DNA of 25,570 bases, taken from assembly GCA_964473745.1 (NCBI GenBank), contig CAYYQE010000020.1:1-25570 (forward strand), in the 5' to 3' direction. Positions 14,066 through 22,985 of this stretch are shown here, one piece after another. How positions within the stretch are numbered: the stretch's first letter is position 1; every line of letters starts with the position of its first letter. The DNA comes from JABJMC01 sp964473745. GTDB lineage: Bacteria > Patescibacteriota > Gracilibacteria > UBA1369 > UBA12473. The notes under the pieces are model-generated. The model saw nothing but the letters and a program-made list of their open reading frames with translations, was not told the DNA's origin and made no database searches. A program made the position numbers and the translations under genes.

Positions 14066-17000
14066 ATTGTTTTTTGATTTCGTAGTGCCTTTCCAACATA
14101 AAGTATAGAACAGGGATAACAAATAAAGTAAGCAGGGTGGAAAAACTTAAACCAAATATAATAGAAACTCCGAGACTCCCCCACATTTCGTCGGTAAGAG
14201 TTGTTGGGATAATAGCCAAAACCGTGGTAAGAGTGGTCAAAACAACGGGTCGGAATCGCCGGCTGGCTCCTTCTAGGATCGCTAGTTCAATGTTAAGCCC
14301 ATCTTGCCGCTGTTTGTTGATTGCGTCAATAATTAAAATCGCGTTATTAACCACAATCCCGACAAGAGCAACCACCCCGATAAATCCGGGAAAGTTGAGG
14401 GTCATGCCCATCACAAGTAGCCCACCGAAAACACCAATCAAAGCTAGGGGCATAGTGGATAAAATAATAACTGGTTGAAGATACGAATTAAACTGCGCAA
14501 TAAGAATTAAATAAATTAAAACAACAGCGACCCACAACGCGTAAAACAGATTAGTGAATGACTCTTTAATCTCTTCATCTTCGCCACCAAAGGAGACACC
14601 ATAACCTTCGGGGAATTCGTAATCAGCAAGTTCTTCTTGGAATTCAGCGAGGACGCGACCGGCGTTATAGCCCGGCAATAGCTGACTACGAAGAGTAATG
14701 GTTTTATCGAGGTCGTAATGGTTGATAGAACTTAAGCTCCCCGCAAGATCAGCCTCAATGAAAGTACTTAACGGCACCGGGCCGACCATGGTCATAATTT
14801 GTAATTGCTCTAGGTCCTCCAGGCTAGCTCGGTCGTCTTCGTTGAGCCGCATAATAATGTCTGTTTCTTCACCGTTTTCGCGATATACACCAACATCCAT
14901 GCCGCTTTGGGCATTGCGCAAGAAACTAGCGACAGTAGCGGTACTTAGACCAAGGGTTTGCATTTTGTTGCGATCAAAACGGATTTGATATTCCTGAAGA
15001 GATGCTTGCAGGCCATCGTCAATTTCAACTGTTCCCTCAACACTGGAAAGCATCCCGGCTAATTCTTTGGCCATAATTTGTAAGGTGTCATTTTCTTCAC
15101 CATAAACTCGAAAAACAATTGGATCATCTGATGGTGGGCCCTCCTCAAACAAAACAAAGGTTAAAGTTGCCCCAACCAATTCAGGGGCCTGGATGTCACG
15201 CATTAATTCCATAATTTCCCCACTGGTCATATCGCGTTCATCAGATTCAAAAAGCATGATTGAAAAATAAAGAGAATTTTCAACACTGCTACTAGAAAGA
15301 CTAAAATCAAACTCTGAGGCCCCTTGTGCTCCGGCTAGAGCCATAAAATGCTGGACCCCATCAATAGAGCGGATGTGCTCCTCAAGAACTTTGGCGGCTT
15401 CGTTACTTTTTTCAATTTCAGTTCCTTGGGGAAGAGTGACATTAATTGTCACCCAAGAACTATCAGCTGATGGAAACATCTGCACCGGAATTACTCCTGT
15501 TATTGGTAAAGCTAAGGCCACGACAAAAGCCAGACCTAGTAAAACCAGCGCCCGGAGGCGATTTTTTTTATTTTCAATAAGTGAACCAAGTGCGTTCCGA
15601 TATTTTTCCCGTAAGACCGCAAAACGAACTCTTTTTTCTGCTTTATCCGATTTTTCATTCTGTTTAGGGATAAACCGGGAGGCAAAAGAAGGAACCAAAA
15701 CAATTCCCACAAACAAAGCGCCACTAAGTGCAAAAACCACCATTAGCGGAATCACTCGAATATATTCCCCCATAATCCCAGTCATAAATAGCATTGGCAC
15801 AAAGGCCGAAATAGTTGTAAGAACCGCTGAAATAAGAGGAATTCCAATTTCGTTAGCAGCCATTAGAGCCGCCTTGCGACGACCACCACCAGTAACTTGG
15901 ATCATACGGTAAATGTTTTCGGCCATCACAATCCCATTATCAACTAACATCCCCAACGCCAAAATCAAGGCAAATAAAGTTAATCCATTAATACTCATCC
16001 CGGTAAATACAAGCATCCCAAAAGCAATCCCTAATGAAAGCGGAATTACCATGGAAGAAATAATGGCTGCCTGTAATCCCAAAAACAAAATCAAAACCGC
16101 ACACACAATAAAAATACTAATTACAACGTTACGCATTAAGTTGTTGATTTCTTTTTCAGCCTCGGCAATCCCATCCCAAATAACCACTAATTCTGCTTCC
16201 CCTAATTCCCCGGAATCTTGCAATTCTTGAATACGAGCGTGAATCTGCTCCCCTACTTTTATAATATTATCTCCCTGGCGCTTGATCACCGAAAGCCCCA
16301 CCGAAGTAAACTCTTCCCATTGTCCGTCTTCTGTTAAACGACTAACCCGGGCATAAGAATTCATGTCACGCGTGGTGTCTTCAATAGTGGCTAAATAACG
16401 AAGATAAATTGGGGAACCTTCCTCGGAATAAGTAATAATTAAATTTTGGATATCGGTAATTGATTCGAATTCTCCCAGGACACGCAAAAGATAGTTTTGA
16501 TTGTTAATAGAAAGATCTCCTACCGGAATATTCACATTTTCAGTTTGTAAAACACCAGCAATTTGATCTAAGGTCACGCCGTAAAGTGAAAGCCGATTGG
16601 CATCAACATTAATCTGGATTTCGCGTTGCAAAGTCCCGGTAACCGCAACATCTCCTACCCCGGGAATTACCTCTAATTCTTTTTCTAAAAGCTCGGCTTT
16701 TTCGGTCAGAAATTCTAGTCCTTCGTTACTAATCAAATTCATGTCCAGAATTGGAAAATCACTCATGTCGACCTTGGTAACCGTGGGGTCACTAGCGTCA
16801 TCGGGTAGCTCACCACTAACAGCAGAAACTTTGTTTTGAATCTGCTGAATCTTGGTGTCCATGTCCACGTCATAAGAAAACTCCACCATGATGGTGGACA
16901 TAGAAAAGCTAGAAGTGGAAGTTATAGTGGTAATGTCGTCGACCTCGTTAATTTGGGTTTCGAGCTTTTCAGTTATCTGGGATTCAATGTCTTCGGGGGA

Positions 17001-17189
17001 AGCGCCGGAATAAAAAGTTGAGACAACCGCGTATGGGATGTTGATTTCTGGGGCCTGTTCCCGCGGCAAGGTTATATAGGCAAACGCACCCCAAATCATC
17101 AAAAATATGGCCACCAAAGTTGTTATTCGGTGGTTATCAATAAAAACCTTGGCAACTCGTCCCACTAAATTTAGTTCCTTATATTCCAT
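14055..17189 (-). CDS. RND-family efflux pump (AcrB-like)
   Basis: The protein has 1044 residues, the usual length of RND pumps. The two-fold repeated fold is visible: an N-terminal helix, a large periplasmic loop, helices 2-6 (about 353-480), a second loop and a last helix cluster with GIVVNNAILIIDAINKQR. In the proton-relay helix the sequence is GMLVDNGIVMAEN, with Asp417 followed by Asn418, where AcrB has two adjacent Asp. This variant occurs in other RND pumps. The substrate is unknown. The gene starts 6 bp after the adaptor gene and is surely cotranscribed with it. No outer-membrane channel gene is present here, so the pump may export across a single membrane or use a channel encoded elsewhere. 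Confidence 0.95.
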   Translation of the reverse strand: MEYKELNLVGRVAKVFIDNHRITTLVAIFLMIWGAFAYITLPREQAPEINIPYAVVSTFYSGASPEDIESQITEKLETQINEVDDITTITSTSSFSMSTIMVEFSYDVDMDTKIQQIQNKVSAVSGELPDDASDPTVTKVDMSDFPILDMNLISNEGLEFLTEKAELLEKELEVIPGVGDVAVTGTLQREIQINVDANRLSLYGVTLDQIAGVLQTENVNIPVGDLSINNQNYLLRVLGEFESITDIQNLIITYSEEGSPIYLRYLATIEDTTRDMNSYARVSRLTEDGQWEEFTSVGLSVIKRQGDNIIKVGEQIHARIQELQDSGELGEAELVVIWDGIAEAEKEINNLMRNVVISIFIVCAVLILFLGLQAAIISSMVIPLSLGIAFGMLVFTGMSINGLTLFALILALGMLVDNGIVMAENIYRMIQVTGGGRRKAALMAANEIGIPLISAVLTTISAFVPMLFMTGIMGEYIRVIPLMVVFALSGALFVGIVLVPSFASRFIPKQNEKSDKAEKRVRFAVLREKYRNALGSLIENKKNRLRALVLLGLAFVVALALPITGVIPVQMFPSADSSWVTINVTLPQGTEIEKSNEAAKVLEEHIRSIDGVQHFMALAGAQGASEFDFSLSSSSVENSLYFSIMLFESDERDMTSGEIMELMRDIQAPELVGATLTFVLFEEGPPSDDPIVFRVYGEENDTLQIMAKELAGMLSSVEGTVEIDDGLQASLQEYQIRFDRNKMQTLGLSTATVASFLRNAQSGMDVGVYRENGEETDIIMRLNEDDRASLEDLEQLQIMTMVGPVPLSTFIEADLAGSLSSINHYDLDKTITLRSQLLPGYNAGRVLAEFQEELADYEFPEGYGVSFGGEDEEIKESFTNLFYALWVAVVLIYLILIAQFNSYLQPVIILSTMPLALIGVFGGLLVMGMTLNFPGFIGVVALVGIVVNNAILIIDAINKQRQDGLNIELAILEGASRRFRPVVLTTLTTVLAIIPTTLTDEMWGSLGVSIIFGLSFSTLLTLFVIPVLYFMLERHYEIKKQYAS

Positions 17190-17195
17190 TAATTC

Positions 17196-19118
17196 TTACT
17201 TTACGAGAATAGCTACTTTGTCACCATCATTAAGTAGGTTTTGACCTTGGGTTACGAGGCTTTCTCCAAGAGTAAGTCCGGCCGAGATAACCGCATAGCC
17301 ATCACTAATATCGCTAACTTCAACAACTCGCTCATAAGCCACGCCATCTTCTACTACAAACACAATATCTCCGGAAATTGTGGAACTAACTGCTTCTAAG
17401 GGAACGGCAATTTGAGCCGAATCATCACTTAAACTCACATCAACCTCGGCACTCATTCCAGAAACAAGAGGAGTGCTTTTAATATCACTAATATAGGCTT
17501 TTACCTTATAAGTTCGCGCGCTATCTGGGAGTGGTGAAAAGTAATAAATCCAAGCATTAAAAGTGGTGTTTGGATAAGCATCAATATAAAGATCCATGTT
17601 GTCCCCCACGGTGAGGTAAGGAATTTCAAATTCACTTACCGAAAAATCAACTTTGAAATAAGTGGTGTTAACAATTGTGCCGATGGGCGTACCAGCGGTA
17701 ATGATTTGGCCTGGTTGCAAGTCGAAGCTAGCGAGCATCCCGGCTTGCGGACTGGAGATAACGCCGGTTTCGGATTGGATTTTGGCCCCATCTAATTGCG
17801 CCTCACTCAAGCTGACTTGGTAGGAGGCCGCTGAGATTTGTTGATTGTATTGGGCGTTAAGCACATTCAAGCTTTGATAAGCGGAATTAAGCTGATTTTC
17901 CAAACTATTTACAGATAAGGAAGCACTGTTTTCGTTTTGCTCCACTTGGCTTTCCATACTATTTAAACTAGCCTCGGCGCTTTCGACACCAGCCTCGGCA
18001 CTTTCGACACCGGCCTCGGCATTTTCAATGGAAATATCTGCTGCAAGCTCGGTGCTTTCCAGCCCTTCTTTGGTGGCTTGAATAGTAGCTAATTGAGTAG
18101 TAACTGTAGCTTGGTCGGCATCGTACTGCGCCAAATAGCTGTCATAAATTTCTTCATACTGATCTGGGGGTTTGCGCTCTAAGCGAAGAATCGTTTCCAT
18201 TTCATCCACAAGGTCTAAAGTTAATTCTAGAGTTTCCTCCACATCTTCTAAAGCCGTTTCGATAGTTGACCTTGTGTCATCGGAAGACAATTCATCCACG
18301 GTTGCATCAACTTCTTCATACACTTCATAAGCATCACGAAACTTCACATCAGCGCGGGATAAATAAATGTGATAAGAATTGGTGTCCAGGGCATCGCGGT
18401 AACGGGGATAATAAGTGTTATCGTCATTGACCCCCAAAATTTCATTAACGTTTTTTAAAACAGCATCCGTGCTATCTAAGGCGGCTTTGGCGTAAGTAAT
18501 GGCCTGAGCGCGACCTTCGCTAACGCTTAAATCTGCTTGTTCCGTGGTATTGGCTAAAGTTTCTTCGGCAATCTCCAGGGCAATTTCGGCTGACTCAACT
18601 TGCTCCTCGTAGACCTGAAGACTTGTTTCCCCACTATCTGTGGTAAGGCTCTCCGAAGTTCGGGCGTATCTTAATTGGTCTTCTAATTCTTCAATTGTCC
18701 ATTCCATTGACTCAATATCTTCGGCCAAACTGGTGTAAAGAGCACTTAAGCTACTTTGTGAGGAGCTAAGCGCAATTTCGGCTTGCTCGACCGTGTTTTG
18801 ATAAGTGCTGTCATCGTCTTGTTCCACCGTTAAAATCGTATCTCCTTCTTTGACTTCGCTCCCCTCCGTGGTGTGAACTTCGGTTACTTCACCGCTAATT
18901 AAAGGGATAAGATCAATCTGGGAAGCCGCTAAAATGCTGGCTGGTAAAGTTATGGTTGGTGCCAAAATTTGAGCTGTTACTTCGCTCACCAAAACTTGTT
19001 TTTTGACTTGCGGGACTGGTCCCTCGTTCTTATCAGCATCGCCTCCAATCATTCGGAGACCCAAAATTACACCGAGAGCAACTGCCAAAATCCTTATCAA
19101 GCGTTTTTGCAGAATCAT
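17196..19118 (-). CDS. Membrane-fusion (HlyD-type) adaptor with an expanded helical hairpin
   Basis: The protein has 640 residues, far more than the roughly 400 of most RND adaptors. An N-terminal membrane anchor (about 6-24) is followed by half of a lipoyl-like domain (about 62-100; SGEVTEVHTTEGSEVKEGD), a very long coiled-coil region (about 105-450), the second lipoyl half (GVISSPQAGML... LQPGQIITAGTPIG) and beta-barrel sequence. The extra length lies in the coiled coil, part of which is a recent heptad tandem repeat (AGVESAE). It should hold the RND pump to its partner. The promoter at 19142-19169 drives both genes. Confidence 0.92.
   Translation of the reverse strand: MILQKRLIRILAVALGVILGLRMIGGDADKNEGPVPQVKKQVLVSEVTAQILAPTITLPASILAASQIDLIPLISGEVTEVHTTEGSEVKEGDTILTVEQDDDSTYQNTVEQAEIALSSSQSSLSALYTSLAEDIESMEWTIEELEDQLRYARTSESLTTDSGETSLQVYEEQVESAEIALEIAEETLANTTEQADLSVSEGRAQAITYAKAALDSTDAVLKNVNEILGVNDDNTYYPRYRDALDTNSYHIYLSRADVKFRDAYEVYEEVDATVDELSSDDTRSTIETALEDVEETLELTLDLVDEMETILRLERKPPDQYEEIYDSYLAQYDADQATVTTQLATIQATKEGLESTELAADISIENAEAGVESAEAGVESAEASLNSMESQVEQNENSASLSVNSLENQLNSAYQSLNVLNAQYNQQISAASYQVSLSEAQLDGAKIQSETGVISSPQAGMLASFDLQPGQIITAGTPIGTIVNTTYFKVDFSVSEFEIPYLTVGDNMDLYIDAYPNTTFNAWIYYFSPLPDSARTYKVKAYISDIKSTPLVSGMSAEVDVSLSDDSAQIAVPLEAVSSTISGDIVFVVEDGVAYERVVEVSDISDGYAVISAGLTLGESLVTQGQNLLNDGDKVAILVK
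17971..18031 (-). repeat. 21-bp tandem repeat within the adaptor coiled coil
   Basis: Two copies of a 21-base unit (17971-17991 and 17992-18012) differ at two bases, and a third diverged copy follows. Each encodes one heptad of the coiled coil (residues about 362-383), so length can change without breaking frame or helix register. Confidence 0.75.
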
Positions 19119-19141
19119 TCTTAAAAAATTTATAGGAGAAA

Positions 19142-19169
19142 ATGATAATACTTTCTCTTAAAAAGTCAA
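19142..19169 (-). promoter_or_regulatory. Promoter of the adaptor/RND operon
   Basis: TTGACT (19164-19169), a 16-bp spacer and TATCAT (19142-19147) on the minus strand, with a leader of about 17 nt before the ATG. Confidence 0.5.
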
Positions 19170-19185
19170 TGTGAAGCGTTCTAGT

Positions 19186-19214
19186 TTGACTCCCCCTCTT
19201 CAATCCGTCAGAAT
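19186..19214 (+). promoter_or_regulatory. Promoter of the SLC13-type permease gene
   Basis: TTGACT (19186-19191), a 17-bp spacer and CAGAAT (19209-19214). It stands back to back with the efflux operon promoter, so the two could be co-regulated. The leader holds TTTAAACCCTCC, the C-rich motif seen before other genes. Confidence 0.5.
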
Positions 19215-19244
19215 ACGCCTTGATAAACTTTAAACCCTCCTTCT

Positions 19245-21113
19245 TTGTTTAAGTTTGTGCACAAAATTCTTCGCTCAATGTTTTTTACGGAGATTTCTTC
19301 CTGGAAATCTCTTTTCCGAATCATTGTGTTTTTAGGATTTTTGGTGGCTTTGTTTCTTGTGGGTGATATGGTGCGGATTTTCTTGATTATTGGTATGGCG
19401 CTTTATCTGTTTACCACGGAGCTTTTGCCAGTGGATATGACGGCGCTCCTGATTATGTTGATGTTAATTGTGACGGGTTTGGTTTCCCCGGATGAGGGTT
19501 TTTCGGGCTTTTCTAATGGGGCGACTCTGACAGTTTTGGCTATGTTTATTTTGTCCGCTGGAGTGGAGCGAACTGGTTTGATTAAAAAACTGGGAGGTCA
19601 TTTGTTTAAATTTGCGGGGAATTCACTGTTTAGGCAGATTTTGGTAATTGCCCTGTTTATTGGGCCGATTTCTGGGTTTTTGAATAACACGGCCACGGTG
19701 GCGATTTTCTTACCCATGGTGATTGCGCTCGGAATTCAAGCAAAAACACCAGTTACTAAACTTTTAATTCCATTATCTTTTATCTCGATGCTGGGGGGAA
19801 CGCTAACCTTGATTGGAACCTCTACTAACGTGCTGGCTAGTTCCTTGCTCTCCCAATACGATATGCGGCCGTTCGGCATGTTTGAATTTACGCAAATTGG
19901 AGTGATTGTCCTTATAATTGGAGTTGTTTATTTTCTAACAATTGGGCGCTTTTTATTACCGAGTCGGGAGACAGAAGCAACCGAAGAGGATTTTATACCG
20001 TCTCACTTTTTGGCCACAGTCCGAGTCGATCATGGCTCCCGGTTTATTGGTAAAAGTGTTAAACAGCTTGATTTTGAAACTAAATTTAATTTGCGCGTTT
20101 TAAAAATCGCGCGTGATGGGACCTCTTTTATTAAAAACCTGAAAACTCAGCCCATCCAAGAAAATGATCTGCTTGTTGTTTCTGGGAACACGCAGCGAAT
20201 TATGGATTTTGATCGACGAAAAAAGGAATCAATTGTGGCTTTTGATCATCCGGAACGACGGCGTACGCACGGGCGAATTGTAAAAATCATTATTAAATCT
20301 AGTTTTTTCCACCAAAAAACAATTTCCGAGATTCGATTTTGGCATCGGTATAACATTTCGCTCCTTGGAATCCACCGGGCTGAACTTGACCCCGGGCACA
20401 TTGCTAATCTTAAACTCAAGCACGGTGAGGTTCTTCTTGTTAAGGTTTCTCAGACAAATTTAAAACGCTTGCGCAAGTCACGTGATTTTTTGATTTTGGA
20501 AGAAGTAGAAGGTGAATATCGTGAAGAAAAAAGCCTGCAGGCTTTGGCTATTGTTGCTGGTGTAGTGGCTTTGGCGGCGCTGAATGTGTTGCCGATTGCC
20601 GTGTCTGCGATGATCGGTGTTCTGCTGATGTTTTTGACTAGAATTTTGCGCCCGTTTGAGGTGTATGATTCGGTTAACTGGGATGTTATTTTCCTCCTCG
20701 CTGGAGTTATTCCGCTGGGGATTGCCATGCAAAAAAGCGGAGCCGCGGATTTAATTGCTAATACGATTGTGAGTAATGCTTCGTTTATGACTCCCCTGGT
20801 GTTGTTGATGGTTTTTTATGCCCTTACCACGGTACTCACGGAAATCATTTCTAATAACGCAGCGGTGGTGCTACTCATCCCAATTGGGATTTCAGTGGCG
20901 GATAAGTTGGAACTCAATCCAGTTGCCTTTGTGTTGGCCGTGATGTTTGCGGCTTCCACTAGCTTCCTCACGCCGGTTGGTTACCAAACCAACACCATGG
21001 TTTATGGTAGCGCGAATTACAAATTCACGGATTTTATAAAAGTTGGAGGGCCGCTTAACTTGATTCTCTTATTTGTGACTAGCTACCTGATTTATCACTT
21101 TTTTGGGATTTAG
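19245..21113 (+). CDS. SLC13/DASS-type permease with two TrkA-C (RCK_C) domains
   Basis: The protein has 622 residues. Two membrane halves (about 25-237 and 432-620) each contain a substrate-site hairpin: GFLNNTATVAIFLPMV and LIGTSTNVLA in the first, EIISNNAAVVLLIP and LTPVGYQTNTMVYG in the second. Between them are two TrkA-C-like domains (about 250-325 and 337-418), each closing with a DLLVVSG/VLLVKVS strand. This is the layout of SLC13 family permeases that move sulfate, dicarboxylates or other anions with sodium. The substrate is unknown. The start is TTG, chosen because promoter and C-rich leader precede it; an in-frame ATG at 19278 would shorten it by 11 residues. Confidence 0.9.
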   Translation: MFKFVHKILRSMFFTEISSWKSLFRIIVFLGFLVALFLVGDMVRIFLIIGMALYLFTTELLPVDMTALLIMLMLIVTGLVSPDEGFSGFSNGATLTVLAMFILSAGVERTGLIKKLGGHLFKFAGNSLFRQILVIALFIGPISGFLNNTATVAIFLPMVIALGIQAKTPVTKLLIPLSFISMLGGTLTLIGTSTNVLASSLLSQYDMRPFGMFEFTQIGVIVLIIGVVYFLTIGRFLLPSRETEATEEDFIPSHFLATVRVDHGSRFIGKSVKQLDFETKFNLRVLKIARDGTSFIKNLKTQPIQENDLLVVSGNTQRIMDFDRRKKESIVAFDHPERRRTHGRIVKIIIKSSFFHQKTISEIRFWHRYNISLLGIHRAELDPGHIANLKLKHGEVLLVKVSQTNLKRLRKSRDFLILEEVEGEYREEKSLQALAIVAGVVALAALNVLPIAVSAMIGVLLMFLTRILRPFEVYDSVNWDVIFLLAGVIPLGIAMQKSGAADLIANTIVSNASFMTPLVLLMVFYALTTVLTEIISNNAAVVLLIPIGISVADKLELNPVAFVLAVMFAASTSFLTPVGYQTNTMVYGSANYKFTDFIKVGGPLNLILLFVTSYLIYHFFGI

Positions 21114-21118
21114 GCTGT

Positions 21119-21155
21119 AAAAAAAAGACCCGCTAACTAAATAGCAGGCCTTTTT
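21119..21155. terminator. Bidirectional intrinsic terminator
   Basis: AAAAAG..CC.GCTA pairs with TAGC.GG..CTTTTT around the loop 21136-21141. There is a T-run on both strands, so it ends both the permease gene and the convergent RRM gene. Confidence 0.8.
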
Positions 21156-21171
21156 ATAATTTGAAAGAAAA

Positions 21172-21429
21172 CTATCTTTCTTCGCGTGGACGAGCAACGT
21201 TAACGTTAAGTTCACGTCCGTCGAGCTCTTTACCGTGCCACATTTCGATGGCAGCTTGAGCTTCTTCAGCAGTTTCCATTTCTACGAAACCAAAACCACG
21301 AGATCGGCCAGTGGCGCGATCGGTCATGATAGTTGCAGAAAGGACTGTACCGGCTTGTCCGAAAGCCTCTTTAAGATCTTCATCTTTGAGACCCCAAGAA
21401 AGGTTTCCGATAAATAATTTGTTCTCCAT
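21172..21429 (-). CDS. Single-RRM RNA-binding protein
   Basis: This 85-residue protein is one RRM. RNP2 is LFIGNL (5-10) and RNP1 is RGFGFVEM (44-51) with the RNA-stacking aromatics in place. A short basic tail (ARPREER) follows. Similar proteins in cyanobacteria and other bacteria act as cold-induced RNA chaperones. The mRNA leader of about 70 nt is the longest I can define here and contains an 8-bp hairpin, so regulation at the RNA level is plausible. Confidence 0.95.
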   Translation of the reverse strand: MENKLFIGNLSWGLKDEDLKEAFGQAGTVLSATIMTDRATGRSRGFGFVEMETAEEAQAAIEMWHGKELDGRELNVNVARPREER

Positions 21430-21448
21430 TTTTGAAAAGGTTAAAGAA

Positions 21449-21471
21449 TGAGAACCGTAACCTGGTTCTCA
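21449..21471 (-). promoter_or_regulatory. Hairpin in the 5' leader of the RRM gene
   Basis: TGAGAACC pairs perfectly with GGTTCTCA around a 7-base loop, ending 19 bases before the ATG on the minus strand. It could be a thermosensor or an autoregulatory site; this is inference. Confidence 0.4.
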
Positions 21472-21508
21472 CTCTACCTTGTAGCTCAAAAACCAAACTT
21501 ACGGCGGA

Positions 21509-21536
21509 AGAATAGCAGATTTTTTCGAATAGGCAA
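21509..21536 (-). promoter_or_regulatory. Extended -10 promoter of the RRM gene
   Basis: TTGCCT (21531-21536), a 16-bp spacer ending TGC, then TATTCT (21509-21514) on the minus strand. Confidence 0.6.
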
Positions 21537-21544
21537 GGTGATTT

Positions 21545-21574
21545 TTGATTTTTCTTAAATAGGTCCTCTAAACT
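21545..21574 (+). promoter_or_regulatory. Promoter of the alpha/beta hydrolase gene, leaderless geometry
   Basis: TTGATT (21545-21550), an 18-bp spacer and TAAACT (21569-21574) are followed by six bases and then the ATG at 21581. Transcription should start on or next to the start codon. Confidence 0.5.
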
Positions 21575-21580
21575 ATTGCT

Positions 21581-22366
21581 ATGAAATCTAAATATAGAAG
21601 GACTGCTCAGGTACTAATTGGGCTTGCTGTTTTTTCTCTGTTAATTGTTGGAAAAGGACTGCTTGTGACGGATGGTCCGATTGCGCGCGCTGAGGTGTTA
21701 GAAGCCCAGGGTGATTGTGTTTTTTTATTACACGGACTTTCGCGTTCTTCTCTTTTGATGATTGGACTGGCGAATACTTTTAATGAGGCTGGTTATCAAA
21801 CGATAAATATTGATTATCCATCGATGGCGTATGACATTGAGACTTTGACTGAAATGACGCTGGGAACATTTGTACCAGAATATTGTCCATCAGATCGGGT
21901 GGTGAATTTTGTGGGGCACTCGATGGGAGGGATTATTACGCGGAATTATTTAGCGAATAATGAGGTGGCGAATCTTGGACGTGTGGTAATGATTGCCTCG
22001 CCAAACCAAGGAAGTGAGGCCGCTGATTTCTTAAACAAACATTGGATAACGCGGATGTTTTTTGGCCCAGCGTTAGAACAAATTGGAACTGGGGAAAAGT
22101 CTGTGCCGCTTAATTTGGAGGCGCCAGATTATGAAATTGGGGTGATTGCCGGGACAAAATCTTATAATTTTGTTTTGTCACGAGTTTTACCTGGTCCGGA
22201 TGATAGTCGCGTATCTGTTGAAAGCACAAAACTAGAAGCAATGAGTGATTATATGGAATTCCCCTACACGCATAGTTTTATTACTTTTGTGAAGGAGGTG
22301 CGAGAAGCGGCTTTATGGTTTATTGAGTTTGGGGAGTTTGATTTTGAAGCCGAATTTAGCCAATAA
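21581..22366 (+). CDS. Exported alpha/beta hydrolase (lipase/esterase-like)
   Basis: The 261-residue protein has an N-terminal basic segment and a membrane helix (about 9-29), so it is secreted or anchored. The hydrolase core has the oxyanion region LLHGLSRSS (about 49-57), the nucleophile elbow GHSMGG with Ser114, an acid residue at Asp207 or Asp208, and His231 in YTHSF. This is a complete catalytic triad. The fold resembles lipases of the class 2/PGAP1-like group that cleave acyl esters; the substrate is unknown. No Shine-Dalgarno site precedes it. Its last 54 bp overlap the end of the convergent membrane gene. Confidence 0.88.
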   Translation: MKSKYRRTAQVLIGLAVFSLLIVGKGLLVTDGPIARAEVLEAQGDCVFLLHGLSRSSLLMIGLANTFNEAGYQTINIDYPSMAYDIETLTEMTLGTFVPEYCPSDRVVNFVGHSMGGIITRNYLANNEVANLGRVVMIASPNQGSEAADFLNKHWITRMFFGPALEQIGTGEKSVPLNLEAPDYEIGVIAGTKSYNFVLSRVLPGPDDSRVSVESTKLEAMSDYMEFPYTHSFITFVKEVREAALWFIEFGEFDFEAEFSQ

Positions 22367-22915
22367 CCAGAGAACAGCCACGAAAATAACCGCTACTAGC
22401 CCCTCTTCTTCCCCAAGCATTGAAATGTGAATTCCGCCAAAAATAAAAAATATGTACGCCAGAGATTGGATGCCTTTCCATTTTCTCTTTAACAAAATCA
22501 TAGACAACTTATTGGAAGTAAGTAGGACCGGGATGGCGAAAATAATTCCAATAAATCCCCACCCACAGGCCGCGGATTGCCAATACTCAAAATTAGTCAT
22601 GCCTTCCCACACTGAAATCTCCTGCACCATAAAATAACCAACAAAATGCGCGACCAGGAGTAAAACCGCAAGAATCCCAAATTCCCTACGAAACATAGTA
22701 AGCGTGCGAAGCAACTTGATATCTGGAAAAATGTCAGCGAATGGACGAATCAACATAACTGCAATAAGAACGGTCCAACCTATCTCGCCAAATTCTCCAA
22801 ACTCCCGCGGCTCAATAAAAATATAGAGCGGCAAAACAAGGGCCAGCCAAAAGAGCACCTTTTTAAGAGTCATTAAGTATGGGACTTGACCGTCTAGGAT
22901 TAATTTTTTGAGCAT
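22313..22915 (-). CDS. MsrQ-like / ferric-reductase-type transmembrane haem protein
   Basis: The 200-residue protein has about six membrane helices and the pattern of the ferric reductase-like transmembrane domain: RREFGILAVLLLVAHF (about 76-91), then KRKWKGIQSLAYIFFIFGGIHI (about 143-164). His90 and His163 correspond to haem-binding His91 and His164 of E. coli MsrQ. The third family His (151 in E. coli, in a KxLHRLxY motif) is replaced here by Gln150. MsrQ passes electrons to the methionine sulfoxide reductase MsrP; no msrP is in the window. Haem binding may be reduced or altered. The start has an alternative ATG 14 codons in. It overlaps the hydrolase gene tail to tail. Confidence 0.75.
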   Translation of the reverse strand: MLKKLILDGQVPYLMTLKKVLFWLALVLPLYIFIEPREFGEFGEIGWTVLIAVMLIRPFADIFPDIKLLRTLTMFRREFGILAVLLLVAHFVGYFMVQEISVWEGMTNFEYWQSAACGWGFIGIIFAIPVLLTSNKLSMILLKRKWKGIQSLAYIFFIFGGIHISMLGEEEGLVAVIFVAVLWLLAKFGFKIKLPKLNKP

Positions 22916-22942
22916 TTTTGTTAGTACGGGTTATTCTTGGAT

Positions 22943-22972
22943 ATGTTACACAAATTTGTAGCGATTTGCCAA
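22943..22972 (-). promoter_or_regulatory. Promoter of the MsrQ-like gene
   Basis: TTGGCA (22967-22972), an 18-bp spacer and TAACAT (22943-22948) on the minus strand. Confidence 0.45.
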
Positions 22973-22985
22973 AACTGAATTTATG

